From: Melastoma dodecandrum
Lineage: Eukaryota; Streptophyta; Magnoliopsida; Myrtales; Melastomataceae
Direction of reading: 5' to 3'
NCBI GenBank assembly: GCA_029817715.1
Contig: JARUPY010000533.1
Location: forward strand, 4,236,001-4,300,000
DNA: 64,000 bases
A program made the translations under genes and the position numbers. The first letter of the stretch is position 1; every line of letters starts with the position of its first letter. Of the stretch, positions 12,604 through 23,767 are shown one piece after another. Under the pieces are notes generated by a model. That model was given only the letters and a program-made list of their open reading frames with translations. It did no database searches and was not told the DNA's origin.

Positions 12604-13923
12604 TCAAACGCTCGTAGTTCCTGTACGTTCCACTGGGGTTGGAGATGTGAATAACTGGAACTCCTCGTCGGCTTCTAGTTTCACCATGTCGTCCTCCTTC
12701 AAGTTGATATAAGCTTCGATGCCATCCCCTGACTTTGTATCGATGAAGACGACCAGGTTCTTGTACGTTAGGGCGGCCGATGCAACCCAGGTAGGCCTTC
12801 CCCATCCGAAGTCCGAGTCGTACACCGGGAACTTACACAGGCTGGTGAAATTCAGAGAGATGAGTTCTCCTTTATGGAAGGTATCGGCACTTCTCTTGAT
12901 GAAGTCCAGATGGTTGTCCCCTTTCCGGAGCTCCTCGATGTAGTTCTGGTCTATTTTGTTTAGTGTCTCTCGGACCTTCAACACCAGGTTACTACCGTCC
13001 CAATCGGTAACAGCTCGTTCAGGCGTTAGGAATGTTATGGCGAATCGGTAGTAGTTTCCAAATGAATGCTCTGGTAACGGAGGATCGAACTTTGTCCTCA
13101 AGTTCACTGCTTGTAGGATGAAACATGTCTTGCCCTGTGGATTCGAGCAGACTCCTGTAGCCGATGTGTATCGACTCCATAAGAAAGTGGACAGCACCTC
13201 GACACGAGATGGTGGCCGGGTCGCCAGTGAGTTGCTGGAATATTTAGCCTTCAATTTCTCTATTTTGTCGGCCCTGAATACAAAGAGCTTCGAAACTATT
13301 TTGCTTGTCGTAATACCAACTCCGGGCTCGTATCCTTGTAAACTCCTCGGAGGGAAGCGCTCAGCCGACACGAAGTCAGGAAATGCAAGGGTTGGTTCTC
13401 CCCGACTAATGGACATCCAAAACCTAACGAAGGTGAAAACCGATAATCCATCTGCCACCTTGTGAGACATGCATAATCCCAGAGCGACACCACCACAGGT
13501 GAACCTGTTAAGTTGTACCCCCAGGAGGATGTCGTCGACCGCATCCAGTGCAAAGGGGAGGAGCTTGTTAAGCTCCTTAGGGATGGGATCGTCCATAACC
13601 TGGCAGAGTCGGAGGTCGATCGTTGCTTCAATCCATGGAACACCCTCGTTGTTGCACTCCACCCATTCATTGCCCTTCGATCGTCCAGCAAGGACATAAA
13701 AATGGCTCAGCGTATCGGAGAGAGAGCTCTTGAGCCTGTCACACACACCGTTCTCGCGAAAACAATCATCCTCGGGCTTGGCATAGAAGAGAACTAAAGG
13801 GTTGTACACAGGAGGGGAGACCTGGTCGAGAAACGAGAGGTCATATCGACGGAGGTAGTCTGGGGTGGGAGATGACGGCTTTACAGCCTGTTTGGAGACA
13901 GACCGAACCAAGATTTCCACCAT
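12604..13923 (-). CDS. BAHD acyltransferase, vinorine-synthase-like clade
   Basis: Transfers an acyl group from acyl-CoA to an alcohol or amine of a specialised metabolite; cytosolic. Single exon, 439 residues, the usual BAHD size. The catalytic HxxxD motif is intact as HKVAD (in LCMSHKVADG) near residue 155, and the structural DFGWG motif is intact as SDFGWGRP near residue 373. The N terminus (EILVRSVSKQAVKPSSPTP) and the phrase LSFLDQ fit the clade of vinorine synthase and benzyl-alcohol acetyltransferases. The acceptor cannot be predicted from motifs alone. A TATA box lies about 70 bases upstream. The solo LTR sits downstream of its 3' end, about 0.6 kb away. Confidence 0.9.
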   Translation of the reverse strand: MVEILVRSVSKQAVKPSSPTPDYLRRYDLSFLDQVSPPVYNPLVLFYAKPEDDCFRENGVCDRLKSSLSDTLSHFYVLAGRSKGNEWVECNNEGVPWIEATIDLRLCQVMDDPIPKELNKLLPFALDAVDDILLGVQLNRFTCGGVALGLCMSHKVADGLSVFTFVRFWMSISRGEPTLAFPDFVSAERFPPRSLQGYEPGVGITTSKIVSKLFVFRADKIEKLKAKYSSNSLATRPPSRVEVLSTFLWSRYTSATGVCSNPQGKTCFILQAVNLRTKFDPPLPEHSFGNYYRFAITFLTPERAVTDWDGSNLVLKVRETLNKIDQNYIEELRKGDNHLDFIKRSADTFHKGELISLNFTSLCKFPVYDSDFGWGRPTWVASAALTYKNLVVFIDTKSGDGIEAYINLKEDDMVKLEADEEFQLFTSPTPVERTGTTSV

Positions 13924-13992
13924 TATAAACTACTCTTTTGTCTTCAAGGGACATATGATTTAGAGATGTTTGATCCCCGAGGAAGTCGTGGC

Positions 13993-14000
13993 TTTTTATA
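13993..14000 (-). promoter_or_regulatory. Putative TATA box of the BAHD gene
   Basis: The minus strand reads TATAAAAA, about 70 bases upstream of the ATG at 13923, a typical plant spacing for a TATA box with a short 5' UTR. Confidence 0.5.
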
Positions 14001-14386
14001 CTAAAAAACAAGGTCAGAAGAATGAAGAAGAAGTTCCATGTTTAGTCAGAAGAATGAAGAAGAAGTTTCATGTTTACTTGAACATCTGAGCAAGAAATAT
14101 CGCATGAATGTCGAACAGAGTGTCATTACTTCCCACCAGCTCGTGGTTTTTAAATTCGTTCGGTGGCATAGTCTCGCGGCCGGGTCCTCATCTTTCTTCG
14201 CGATGATGTCGTGCAAGCCAGGGTAAAGAACAAAAGTCATATAAATGCAACAACTCCATTCTTTCGAGCGGGACTTGGTACCTAACTATGTGAAGAAGAT
14301 CGATAAAGGAAAGATATCGAAACAACTTTCTCCAGGAAAACTCTTATTTCAAGGTTACAATGTTAACCCTAACGTCATCGTCCTCC

Positions 14387-14920
14387 CTAGGGTCCTGCAT
14401 CTTTGACGTACTGTGCTAAGCTGGAGACGGCACCGATAGCGATGAGCATTAACTTTGAGGCCGCTGCGGTAAGTCTGAGGAAGGCCGTTCTCGCAGCTGG
14501 AATCGAGGGAAAGCGGAGGGGTCGCCTTTATCACGTTGTCGTAGTCCTTCCCATTCGAGAATCCGTACGCCTTGTTGAGGCCGTCAATGATGACAAGGTA
14601 ATTACTGACGCACTGGCCATACGACTTCGCGAGGACGGCACTGGTGGAGTTCTCACGGAAGCTGGTGAAGGTCACGAGGAGGCCCTGTGCATGCTTGAGG
14701 GAGAGTTCGATGGATACGATGGACAGGAGAGGCGGGTCGGAGGAATCGGTCCGGGGGTCACTCCGGAGGAACTTCACGCACCAGATCTTTTTCCAGTGTG
14801 TGAACAAATCGCGGTCAAGTCCCACTCGGACATACCATCGGAGGTACGAATTGCGCAGGCGAGGAAGAGGGTCAGAGCGAAGAGCAAGCACGCTGTGACA
14901 GGAGGACACCGCGAATCCAT
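14387..14920 (-). pseudogene. Frameshifted pectinesterase/invertase inhibitor (PMEI-like)
   Basis: PMEI/invertase inhibitors are small secreted four-helix proteins that bind cell-wall enzymes. From ATG 14920 the first frame gives a signal peptide (VTACLLFALTLFLACA) and the start of the family domain (DLTAICSHTGK), then hits a stop. A second frame carries the middle of the domain (CVKFLRSDP, then SYGQCVSNYL and SSCENGLPQ). A third frame carries the C-terminal helix (LTAAASKLMLIAIGAVSSLA) and stops at 14387-14389. The three frames join in order with the expected Cys spacing, so this is one inhibitor gene broken by two small indels. A sequencing error is possible, but two independent shifts favour a pseudogene. 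The TATA box upstream is intact. Confidence 0.7.
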
Positions 14921-14976
14921 TAGGGTTTATTGCCAAGTTGATGAGGGGAAGAACAGAGACATCGAATGCTCTGAGA

Positions 14977-14983
14977 TTATATA
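14977..14983 (-). promoter_or_regulatory. TATA box retained before the PMEI-like relic
   Basis: The minus strand reads TATATAA about 57-63 bases upstream of the relic's ATG (14920). It suggests the promoter may still be active although the reading frame is broken. Confidence 0.4.
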
Positions 14984-14999
14984 AGCATATGTCTAGCCG

Positions 15000-16160
15000 G
15001 GCATCAACAGTATTGCGCCTTCAGATTACATTAAAATTTTATTTCATTAATAGTTATGGATTTTTTTAAGTAAAATATAATCAACTTTGTCATTAATTTA
15101 ATTTATTATATAATTAAGTCTCACCTCTTATTCATTCGTCTTATAATTTAATTTATCCGTAGTAGCAACCCTTAATAAAACATCATCTGACCTTGATCGA
15201 TTTTCCATATTTTTTAACAGCATCAGCAACTATCGTTAACTTCAGTTTCTAATTTGCTTGATTTGTCCATCAAAATTTTAAAATAAAAAACCACATAAAA
15301 TATTTCAATATTATTTCCCATTTTTAAAATTTTTTTTCCTTTTTAGTCGATAAATGAAAATTATCTATATATTTGGCTCATGGGCGATAAAATTTAAGAT
15401 TGACTAAAATCAAAATAAAAATAAAATTTAATAAACAAAATTATATAATAAACTAAGTTAATAATAAAACAGAAAGTTGGCTAAAAGTTGATTCCATAAA
15501 TTAATATTTTATAACTAAAAGGGTTCTGAATTTTGTCCAACTCAATCCATTACATACTTTTAGGGCCAGCTAACCGAGGACACGATTGTTGAGATAATGG
15601 ATACAAGTTTTTCAAATGAATACTTGTTGCCATTACGACTAAAATGTCTTATCGACAATAATTATGAATTTACAAAGCTGATCTGGAATGAAAATAATTG
15701 GGGGGAAAGGAAGGAATGAAGCCGTTGCACATTTGACCAAACAAAAGTCAAATATTTGCAAACGGTCAAATTCCCCCCCTTAATCATCCCATGTTTTTTT
15801 TTTTTTTGAATAAGCGCTGTTTACAACCCAAAAAAGGAAAATATTAACAACGTCCCCCGCTATATTAAAAATGAATACTTGCTTAAATCACAGAAAAAAA
15901 GATTTAGGTAATTATAACTTGGTTTCTTTTAGAAAAGCATAAATAGGATGATCTCCGAATTAATCATTTAATATAATTCTAATAAATATGAAAAAATAAA
16001 ACATGTGATGGTGATCTTCAAACGGAAAAGGAGAAAAAGAAAAAAAGAAAAGGCACCGGGGAGGGGGGAGGGACATAAATCACTCGGCCACAAAGTGTCA
16101 GTTCAAGCCATCAAGAAAAAAAAAAAGACAGAGGAGGGAAACCAGGAACAGAACCAACAA
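15000..16160. other. AT-rich intergenic DNA
   Basis: Very AT-rich sequence with long A and T runs and no coding sense or recognisable RNA gene on either strand. It separates the PMEI-like relic from the TPX2-family gene and probably includes the latter's promoter at its right end. Confidence 0.7.
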
Positions 16161-16166
16161 GAAAGC

Positions 16167-16199
16167 AGAAGAAGAAGAAGAAGAAGAAGAAGAAGAAGG
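16167..16199 (+). repeat. GAA trinucleotide microsatellite
   Basis: Eleven uninterrupted GAA units ending nine bases before the ATG of the TPX2-family gene, so it probably lies in that gene's 5' UTR. Likely length-polymorphic. Confidence 0.85.
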
Positions 16200-16207
16200 T
16201 GATGAAC

Positions 16208-18314
16208 ATGGGGGAATCTGCATGCCTTCGGAGATCCTTCTCCAACCCTTCTTCATCCTCCTCCTCCTTCCCTGAATTCAACCAGGTTTCGCTATCCAAT
16301 CCCTCTCGGATTCCCCAGTGTCTCCCGATCGTTCGGTTTTTTTTTTTTTTTGTCCTCCTCCTTTTCGTGACGGTTACCGCATCGTCCAGGGCGGTGATCC
16401 CGTTCGTGCTCTGACGGAGTCCGTGTCGTTCGGCCGATTCGTTTCCGAACCCTTACACTGGGAGAAATGGTCGGCTTTCTCCAGCAACCGCTACCTCGAG
16501 GAGGCCGAGAGGTTCTCCAAGCCCGGATCGGTCGCTCAGATGAGAGCCTTCTTCGAGGCTCATTACCGGAGAAAGGCAGCCCCCGCGGCCCGGCCGACTA
16601 CTCCGCAGATCGAGGAAGCCGTTGCGGTTGCTGATTATTCCGGTGAGAATGACCGCCAGGAACAGGAGGTGGCACCTGCTGACAGTGTCGAGATAGATTC
16701 GGCCGGCGAGGTTTGCGTTGAGGTTGAAAGTGGAGTGGTTGACGAAAATAAAAGCAGGGTGGTGTCGGCTGAACCGGCGGAGAGTAAGGACGATGATCTT
16801 CTGGCACATGATGCTCACGTATGTGATGTCCATCCCATAGCTGACAAGGAAGAAGCTCGTACTGAGAGCACAAACGTTTTGCCGGATGATGTTAGATTGT
16901 TAGATAGTCTGATGTACACTTAACACTTCTTTTTTTCTTCTGCGAACTTAACCCACTGTCTCTGTAGCAGGTAGCCGCCGATCGACATTGCCTGGATTCA
17001 TTTGAAGAGAAGGAACTAAAATCATTGGCGACAGCTTCAAAACCCGGCCAAACATCAAATTCGAGAGTCACGAAAGTGATGGCGACTTCAAAGCCAAAGA
17101 TTTCCAATGGTGCTGCTGTAGATGGTCGAAATTCGAGCTTGAAGAGAACTGAGGAAAAGAGGCTAGCTCCAAGGCTGCTACACACGTCACTGAATCCAGT
17201 GCCCCCTGGCGGTCTTTCACAGGCATGGAAAACAAGAGGCTCTAAGTTTCTACCAGCGTTGAAAGAAATCTCGGGTCCAGCTTCTATCGAAAACAAACCC
17301 AAGGTACATCATTGTCTGCTCCTACAGTGTTCAAGTCGCTCCCCAAGCTTCACGGGAACCTCGTGATTAGTCTCCATTTTCTGTGAATTGCAGGTACCTC
17401 AACGTGCAGCGCCACCGCAATTGGCGAGTGCTCCATCCTCGGACATTAAAAGGTAATGTTTTGTAGCTCACTGAAACATTTAACATGCCAAAGAAACTGT
17501 TTAATCGGTGTCTGCAACGTTGATTTAGGACTGTATCCATGCTTAGCAAGTCAATGACAGCACTAATGAGGATGAAGACAGATAAGAAACCGAGTCCCCT
17601 TCACACCTCGTAAGCTTCTTTTGATCCCATGCTCGTGGCTGTTGTCTATTGTTCTTTAATACGATAAACAATATCCGGTGCTAACACCCATGCTTTGTCG
17701 GATGTATCCTCCAATTTATATTTGGTATCGTCACAGTCACTCAAAATGCTCAGCTGAAGCTGAATCTAGAGCTCGACCTGTTACTGTGTTCACTGCTTTT
17801 GGCCTCAGAAGTGCAGAAAGAGCTGAGAAACGTAAAGAGGTGAAAGATACTTCTCCTGTTCCTTTCCCTAGTGTTTTCTCCTGACTGCTTCTTCACTAGG
17901 CGCGGAAACTGATTCTCTCACTTGGAGATGCAGTTTTTCCTGAAGCAACAAGAGAGAACAATTGCCAAGGAAGCACAGAAAGGCCAGTTGATGCACAGAC
18001 GCCAGGTACGTTCCACCAAGCCCACCAGAGATTTATGACTTTTTTTCACCTGGTCAGTGTGGAAGACATTGATCGTGGCCAACTATTTGCAGCCGTCCCT
18101 TGCAAGGTCACAACCACGATCGCCTAAATCAAGAAACAATCCCTCTCACAACAAAGGACCTGATGGGAGATCTCGCCCGCCTTGGCAAATCTCCACTGCT
18201 GCCGAGACAACTCATCCAGTCAACTCAAAGGCCAGCCGAAGACCAGCAACGTACATCGAATCACACACGAAAAAGCACGTGCAAGAAAACAAGTCTCCAA
18301 ATATCCCGGTTTAG
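16208..18314 (+). CDS. TPX2-family WVD2-like 7 / MDP40-type microtubule protein
   Basis: Family members bind and organise cortical microtubules. The start at 16208 is chosen for the conserved N terminus MGESACLRRSFSNP; an ATG at 16202 would add two residues. Exons: 16208-16285, 16390 to about 16818 or 16890 (donor uncertain), 16971-17303, 17394-17452, 17529-17609, 17737-17839, 17934-18005, 18093-18314; about 458-482 residues. Exon 2 shows the conserved FGRFVSEPLHWEKWSAFSSN followed by RYLEEAERFSKPGSV. The TPX2 domain begins VFTAFGLRSAERAEKRKE and continues FFLKQQERTIAKEAQKGQL. Its usual second half (the SLNFKATPMPSFY-type stretch) is not found before the basic tail RSQPRSPKSRNN, so the domain looks truncated. 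The acceptor at 17933 was chosen because it restores the KRKEFF reading. Confidence 0.78.
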
Positions 18315-18672
18315 AGCACGTACACAAACCGAATCGTGTCTTGCATACGCTATGGTGAATCACAGATGATTTAGAGTATGACACCTGAGAGAACCTAGTC
18401 AGTATACTTCGCACAGTATCTTGTAATATGTATACCAGCAAACAGCACGAGTATGTGTAAGATAAAGCTAATGAAGCATTTGATGTTTAGCAGAACTCTG
18501 AAAAGTATGTTCTGGCACTAGATTTTCTTTTTGTTGGTCTGAATGGGGCTGGATTTCGTGGATCTGATGATGGCGTATGGACAGACTAATAATGGGCCAA
18601 TAGAAGAATCAAAGCATATTACTACGTGCAGACAGCTTGGCCTCCTTATCCAAAACCAGTGATCATCAGCCA

Positions 18673-20243
18673 ATGTCTGCAACGCCACCGGCGACTTCCC
18701 CAGATCGCTTAGTCTGTGCTTGTGCTGGGGGAAGAGTGCAGTTCACTGTTATGGAAGGATTGCTTCGACGGCTGAGTTGTACCCATTTATCAGGTCGGAA
18801 GTTGTTTATCAAGCCTCCGGATGCGCGGTCGAGTATAGGCAAGACCTCATGTAGGGTGAGGTTCCTGGGTTTCTTTGCAGTCTCTCTTTTCCTGCACAGT
18901 AGAAGTAGTAAGTGATGATCCTGTTGTTTCAGTGCTTGTCGACTAAGAGATCGAGACGGGATAAAAGGTGGAAGGATGGAGCTAAGTTGAAGATCGATGA
19001 GGGCTCGTCGGGGACAGGAACGATACCTATTGTGTCCGAAGACCCTTCACAGGAGATCGAAACTGCTCCAGATAGCTTACTCTTGGCAAACAATTCGCCT
19101 GCTCCGGATATGGTCCCGATTTCCCCACGTGGTAATGTCCTCCAAGCATGTACGCTGACTTCCGGCGCTATGGCTGCACTTGGTCTAATAATTAGAGAGG
19201 TGGGTTCTTGAATTTCACTTCTCCTTTCTCATTGACATGTGAAGACCAGCTTCTCTTTTCCAAACAAACTTGCAGGGTTCTCATTTCGCTTCAACGAGAG
19301 GTCTGCCGGTCGTCGACTGCACGACACAAGTGTCTTGTACGTTTGCATTTCCTTCGCTGCATCGACTCTACCTTTTCTTCTTGTAGGCCTAAAAAGTAAG
19401 GCCAACTTACTGTTTTCTATGCCTTCAAACATGTTTTCTGTCTCAGATTAGAGTATTTTCCGTTCGACCAATGTTGAGATCAGTCTTTGTCCCTCTTGTT
19501 TACAGTTGGTTTTGAGATGTGGCATCTTGAGTTGATTACAGGATTAGTCGTTCTGATTTCATCATCCCGGTACCTGCTACTCAAGGCTTGGCCCGAGTTC
19601 TCAGAATCCAGTGAAGCTGCAAATCGGCAGGTACACAAGAATTACGCCACTTTTTATAGTTAGTTTTACAGTTCATCGGGTTGCATGTCGTCCAATTTTG
19701 AACTCGTACGGAGTTTTGTGACTGAGAGTCGTCTCTTTCGGTTGGCGCAGGTGCTTACTTCACTCGAGCCTCTAGATTATCTGATTGTATCATTTTTCCC
19801 AGGCATCAGTGAGGTACTGGTGATCTTAAATGATTTATCGGAGTTGAACATTCCATATTGAATGGGGACCAGATAAATTATTTTCATTTTGCTTCCAGGA
19901 AATCCTGTTTCGCGGTGCCTTGTTGCCGATATTCGGAATCAATTGGGTAAGCATCATGGCTGTGGCTGCCTTGTTCGGAGTTTTGCATCTGGGCAATGGC
20001 CGAAACTACTCCTTCGCCATCTGGTAATTGGTGTTCTCGCTGAACAGATTTGAACTCTCATTGTCAAATCTCTAACTATTTGTTTGTACTTGCTTTGCTG
20101 CCAGGGCAACATTCGTCGGCTTGGCATATGGCTACGTGACCATGCTCTCGTCTAGCATGTGGGTGCCAGTCCTTTCCCACTCGCTAAACAATCTAGCTGG
20201 CGGGATCTTCTGGCGCTTAAAGCCGGAACCATCCCCGAAGTAG
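18673..20243 (+). CDS. CPBP-family (CAAX-type) intramembrane protease, probably plastid
   Basis: ABI/CPBP proteases are multi-pass glutamic endopeptidases; plant members mostly act in chloroplast membranes. Exons: 18673-18855, 18933-19199, 19276-19336, 19506-19630, 19751-19813, 19899-20023, 20105-20243; phases close to give 320 residues. The N-terminal part is Ser/Arg-rich and looks like a transit peptide. The catalytic domain shows the EExxxR motif as SEEILFRGALLP (the two Glu codons fall either side of intron 5), the second His motif as FGVLHLGNG, and the third as LSHSLNNLAGG. Hydrophobic segments are CTLTSGAMAALGLII, ELITGLVVLISS, YLIVSFFPGI, WVSIMAVAALFGV and WATFVGLAYGYVTML. Substrate unknown. 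Confidence 0.88.
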
Positions 20244-20582
20244 ATAACTCTAATTCACGTCCTGAGATAGTACTTCTCGTCGGCCATTGACGCCCGCTGT
20301 GATTATTATTATTACAATGACAGCTACACTCAGAAAATCATGTAACAAGAACGGGTTGTTTTTGGTTCTTTCGACTAAGGAGGACGAAAAACAGAAACCG
20401 TGAAAGGCAGAGACGCGGGTTTTTGGTTAAATCCTATAATTAGGAATCGCCATTAAACGAGAGATCCATTAAAAATGGAGGCAGGGGAATGAAAGGAACA
20501 GTTAACGCGTTGTCGACAAGTAGTGCAGCTCGTGGAGGAGAGTTTAAACCAAAATCTATAGCTGCCCTTTCTTTCGTCCTCT

Positions 20583-20590
20583 ATATAAAC
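20583..20590 (+). promoter_or_regulatory. Putative TATA box of the NOI gene
   Basis: TATATAAA about 110 bases upstream of the ATG at 20700, in an otherwise gene-free stretch after the CPBP gene. Confidence 0.45.
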
Positions 20591-20699
20591 GACGCGACCT
20601 GTGCTGCTCGATCTTCACCATGATCCTTGGTTTTCACTGTACCAACATCTCTTCCTATAACTACTTCCACGACCTGAGTCTGCATCCATATTTCCCTCC

Positions 20700-21118
20700 A
20701 TGGCACCGGTAATTTTCTTGAATAGATTTTTCAGTTCAGAAGTATGCGTTACGATCATCTCCCTGTCCTGGCCTTCGATGTTGACATTGCCTGCTCCTTT
20801 TGCAAATGATTCCAGAATGAAGAGAGTAGGATGCTGCCAAAGTTCGGCGATTGGGATGTGAACGACCCGGCATCCGCGGAAGAGTTCACGGTGATTTTCA
20901 ACAGGGCTAGGAACGAGAAGATGTCCGCGGCCACCACCTCTGGGAATGTGAGGTCAATGAAGAGGCAGGACAAGAAAGCCGCACAGCCGAGGCCAGCCAT
21001 GGTACGACGAAACGAGATCCCTTCTCCATCCGCATTAACAAATCTCCTTAAGCCAATCTGAACTGGGGAAGTTTTCCCGTGATTTTTGTTGCAGAGAAAA
21101 TGGTTTTGCTGCGGTTGA
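20700..21118 (+). CDS. RIN4-like NOI-domain protein (72 residues)
   Basis: Small NOI/RIN4 proteins are plasma-membrane-tethered and are linked to immune signalling. Three exons: 20700-20708 (only MAP), 20816-21001 and 21095-21118. The NOI motif is clear: LPKFGDWDVNDPASAEEFTV, then IFNRARNEKM. The last exon encodes RKWFCCG and stop, the C-terminal double Cys used for palmitoylation in this family. The first coding exon of nine bases and the last of 24 bases would be missed by simple ORF searches. The family commonly has this same tiny-exon layout. No defect is seen. Confidence 0.92.
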
Positions 21119-21640
21119 GACTTTTGGAAGAGTAAAACAAACATCATCATCGGACAGGGTGATACTTAGGTTTCATCGAAAGCATAATGCTTCCATAGGA
21201 TGTTTTGTTAGACAGATATGCCCATTTTGGGTGCAAAGTTTTTCAGAGTTTTGACAGATGAATGAGAAAGGGGAAAAAAAAGAATCCTAGAACGCGAGTT
21301 TGACATCCTCTCGTATCTCTTCAAAACAAAATCCATCAGAACCCAGGAAGTACGAGGTTTTTTTATCTGCAAAATAGAACACGTCGCAGTTGGGATCTCA
21401 CTGTGCCATCCGACCTTGATTTGAGCAAACCCCAAATCCTTTCAAAAGATGAACATCCCCATTGTCCTCTTTAAGTGCATGGTGTTAAACTATATAAGAT
21501 AAACCAAGCCTAGTATCAAAGTTATTCTGGGTTCAAACCCCCGCACAAGACTACCTTTTGCACAACTTGTACGCGCCATACGGCTTCTTCTCGATGTTAC
21601 TACATGGCCCTCAAAGTTCTCCCTTGTTTTCCTTAACGGG

Positions 21641-22433
21641 GTGTACGGATCTTGGGCAGACATCACCGGCTCCGCCAACAGCATTGGAAAAGGATTCACC
21701 TTCCAGTTCGCCCACAAGGATCAGGTTCAGATCCTTGTGGGTAGGAATCCTCGCGAGTTGAAGGAGATTTCTGATGAGATCTTCGTGAAGTTTTAGTAAG
21801 GTCATGGTTAGGATCGTTGCAGTCAACTTCTCCGGGGACTTGGAATCGGGTCTCAGAAAGCTGAGGGAGGTCGTTGAAGGGCTGTATGTCGGGATATTGA
21901 TCAACAATGTCGGGGTGTTCTACCCGTACGGCCAGTTCTTCCACAAGGTTGTTGCCAGATTGTGACCACAGTAACACTACTCAACTTACATCTCTGTTGG
22001 TCTGATTTACCGCCTTTCTTGCTCACTTTAACAAGTGGCCTCAGCGAGTTTCATCCTCGCCTAGCTCGCGGTGTCTCTTCACAGAAGTATGTCGTATGTT
22101 CATTGTCTGTGATTATTCAGGTTAGCTGTATACCATGCTTGTGCCGTTACCAGCGTTGAACTCTTTGGTCAATTGCCGGATCCACTGTATGTTGCTACCA
22201 AAATGGCATCAATCAAGAAATCCTCTTTCTTCATGCCATGAGCAGACCAGTATGCCAGGGCAGCTCTCAGGTGGATTGGCGACGCGGCTCACTGCACCAT
22301 GAACTAGCCCCACTGCGTTATCTGGGGTGTGGCGCGGTCATTGCCCGAGTCGGCCATTGCTTCATGAATTCTGGGTTTCTGCCTCGGTATCTGAAAGAGA
22401 GACCAACTCAAGGACCAGGAAGAATGAATAGAA
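21641..22433 (+). pseudogene. Very-long-chain 3-oxoacyl-CoA reductase (KCR1-like) relic
   Basis: KCR is the ER ketoreductase of very-long-chain fatty acid elongation. The 5' piece (21641-21958) matches the Rossmann part: VYGSWADITGSANSIGKGF, ILVGRNPRELKEISDEI, then after a frame break VNFSGDLESGL and GILINNVGVFYPYGQFFHK. The 3' piece (about 22190-22433) matches the C-terminal exon: PLYVATKMASIKKSSFF, a stop, then YARAALRWIGD and more stops. Family residues between them, including the catalytic YxxxK region, are missing. Changes such as the altered TGPTDGIG-type loop, internal stops and the deletion show it is dead. Confidence 0.82.
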
Positions 22434-22665
22434 ATGTTTCCAGCAAACTGCAACTCCTCTTTTCGTACATCTAATTTGGCTAGTGTTCTCATTGAATCCA
22501 CGCTTTCGGCTGCAGATTCAACTTGCTCAGAACTATATCTACTCATAGCTGTATAGATCGAATTCATCAGATTTGCGTGAAATGAAAAAGGCGCATTCTG
22601 GGATTGATCTTGCGTTTATGTTGATGCTTAATAGTTACACAACCAAACTAAAGGAAGCAAATCTC

Positions 22666-23244
22666 TCAGTCAGACCTCATCCTCTCGAGCTGGTTAAGTG
22701 CGGGTCTCAAGATGTTGTATCCGACCCACAGCAACGCAGGTGTCACGACAATGAGCAGCAGCTGCCCCCTGTTGTCGCTCTGGGGTGCATCTGCCGCGAT
22801 GGCGCCAAAGACCTCTGTAACGGCTGCCTGCGCCTGCTCGGCCACTGCAAACGCCCCAATCCCGCCAAGCCCGAGCCCAACAACGACTCCCTTGGTCTCG
22901 CGCATCCGGTTGAGCTGGTTAAGCGCAGGCTGGAGGATGTTGTACAGGACCCACACGAGGGCCGGGATTATGGGGAGCAACAGTGCGGTCCCCCGGCTGT
23001 CGCCGTCTGCAATCTCCGCTATCTGCTGGGCCGCGAGGGCGGGCTCCGAGGCAGCGATGGTTGCGAACATGGCTCCTGCGAGTGCCGAGCTGGCTGAGAG
23101 CCCTTGCATGGCAGCCTCGAGGGAGATGACCTTCTGGGACGAGGCGGAGGCGGTTTTGGCAGCCGCAGGGAGCTTGTTGTTCTTGATGGTGCGGAGTGGC
23201 TTGGCGTTGAGCATAGCCATGGAGGCCATGGAGGCTGCTGCCAT
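22666..23244 (-). CDS. PSBY: Photosystem II PsbY precursor (two-subunit polyprotein)
   Basis: Encodes the chloroplast precursor that is cut into two small one-helix thylakoid proteins of photosystem II. Single exon, 192 residues from the ATG at 23244 (MAAASMASMAMLNAKPLRTI). An in-frame ATG at 23418 would add 58 residues of poor transit-peptide character and is less likely. Transit peptide, then a hydrophobic thylakoid-targeting stretch (ALAGAMFATIAASEPALA), then the first PsbY unit (LLLPIIPALVWVLYNILQPA). A second targeting stretch (GLGLGGIGAFAVAEQAQA) and a second unit (LLLIVVTPALLWVGYNILRP) follow. The two mature units are near-repeats, each ending ALNQLxRMR. Matches the Arabidopsis gene in layout and length. 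Confidence 0.95.
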   Translation of the reverse strand: MAAASMASMAMLNAKPLRTIKNNKLPAAAKTASASSQKVISLEAAMQGLSASSALAGAMFATIAASEPALAAQQIAEIADGDSRGTALLLPIIPALVWVLYNILQPALNQLNRMRETKGVVVGLGLGGIGAFAVAEQAQAAVTEVFGAIAADAPQSDNRGQLLLIVVTPALLWVGYNILRPALNQLERMRSD

Positions 23245-23767
23245 TGTTTGGACTGAACTGGAAGCGTTTGCCTTGGGACACACGAGGCGATTGATTATGG
23301 GAACTGGGATTTGGACAAGAAGGAAAGAAATGTAAGAAGGTGAAGGGGAAGAGGGGGGAACCGAACCGACCAATGGAGAAGAGTGATGATCTCTGGATCC
23401 TTCTTTCCTTATCCACATAGATTTCGGACAGGGCTGGATCCCTGCCTCACGTTTGAGTTTCCGATGTCCCCCACCTCCTCCCCTTACTTCCCTTTACCAC
23501 TTACTTCACTGCCTCTCTGTCAACCTCTTCATATGATACTACTTTATGTGCAGTTATAAGATTTATTTTGTACCTTTTAATAGTTTCACAATCATTTCTT
23601 AGTTTTTAATCCCAGAAATGAACTGATCTAAAATGATTTATTATTATTAAACAGGCTGCAAAGAATTTAAAAAATCTTACCTAAACCTATGTTCATGTCC
23701 TAGAAAAAAAAATGTCCTGTAATAAGGTTCCTAAATCTTTCCTAAATATAGGCGCTTCACCGGAGAT

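Noticed and set aside
16390..16923. Reading TPX2-family exon 2 through to the stop at 16923
   Set aside because: The next exon at 16971 continues the family sequence in phase 0, so an upstream donor (16818 or 16890) must be used.
21490..21560. tRNA- or SINE-like sequence (B-box-like GGGTTCAAACCC and TAGTATCAAAG)
   Set aside because: No cloverleaf or matching A box could be drawn, and no poly-A tail or duplication was found. It may be a tRNA-derived repeat, but the support is too thin to annotate.
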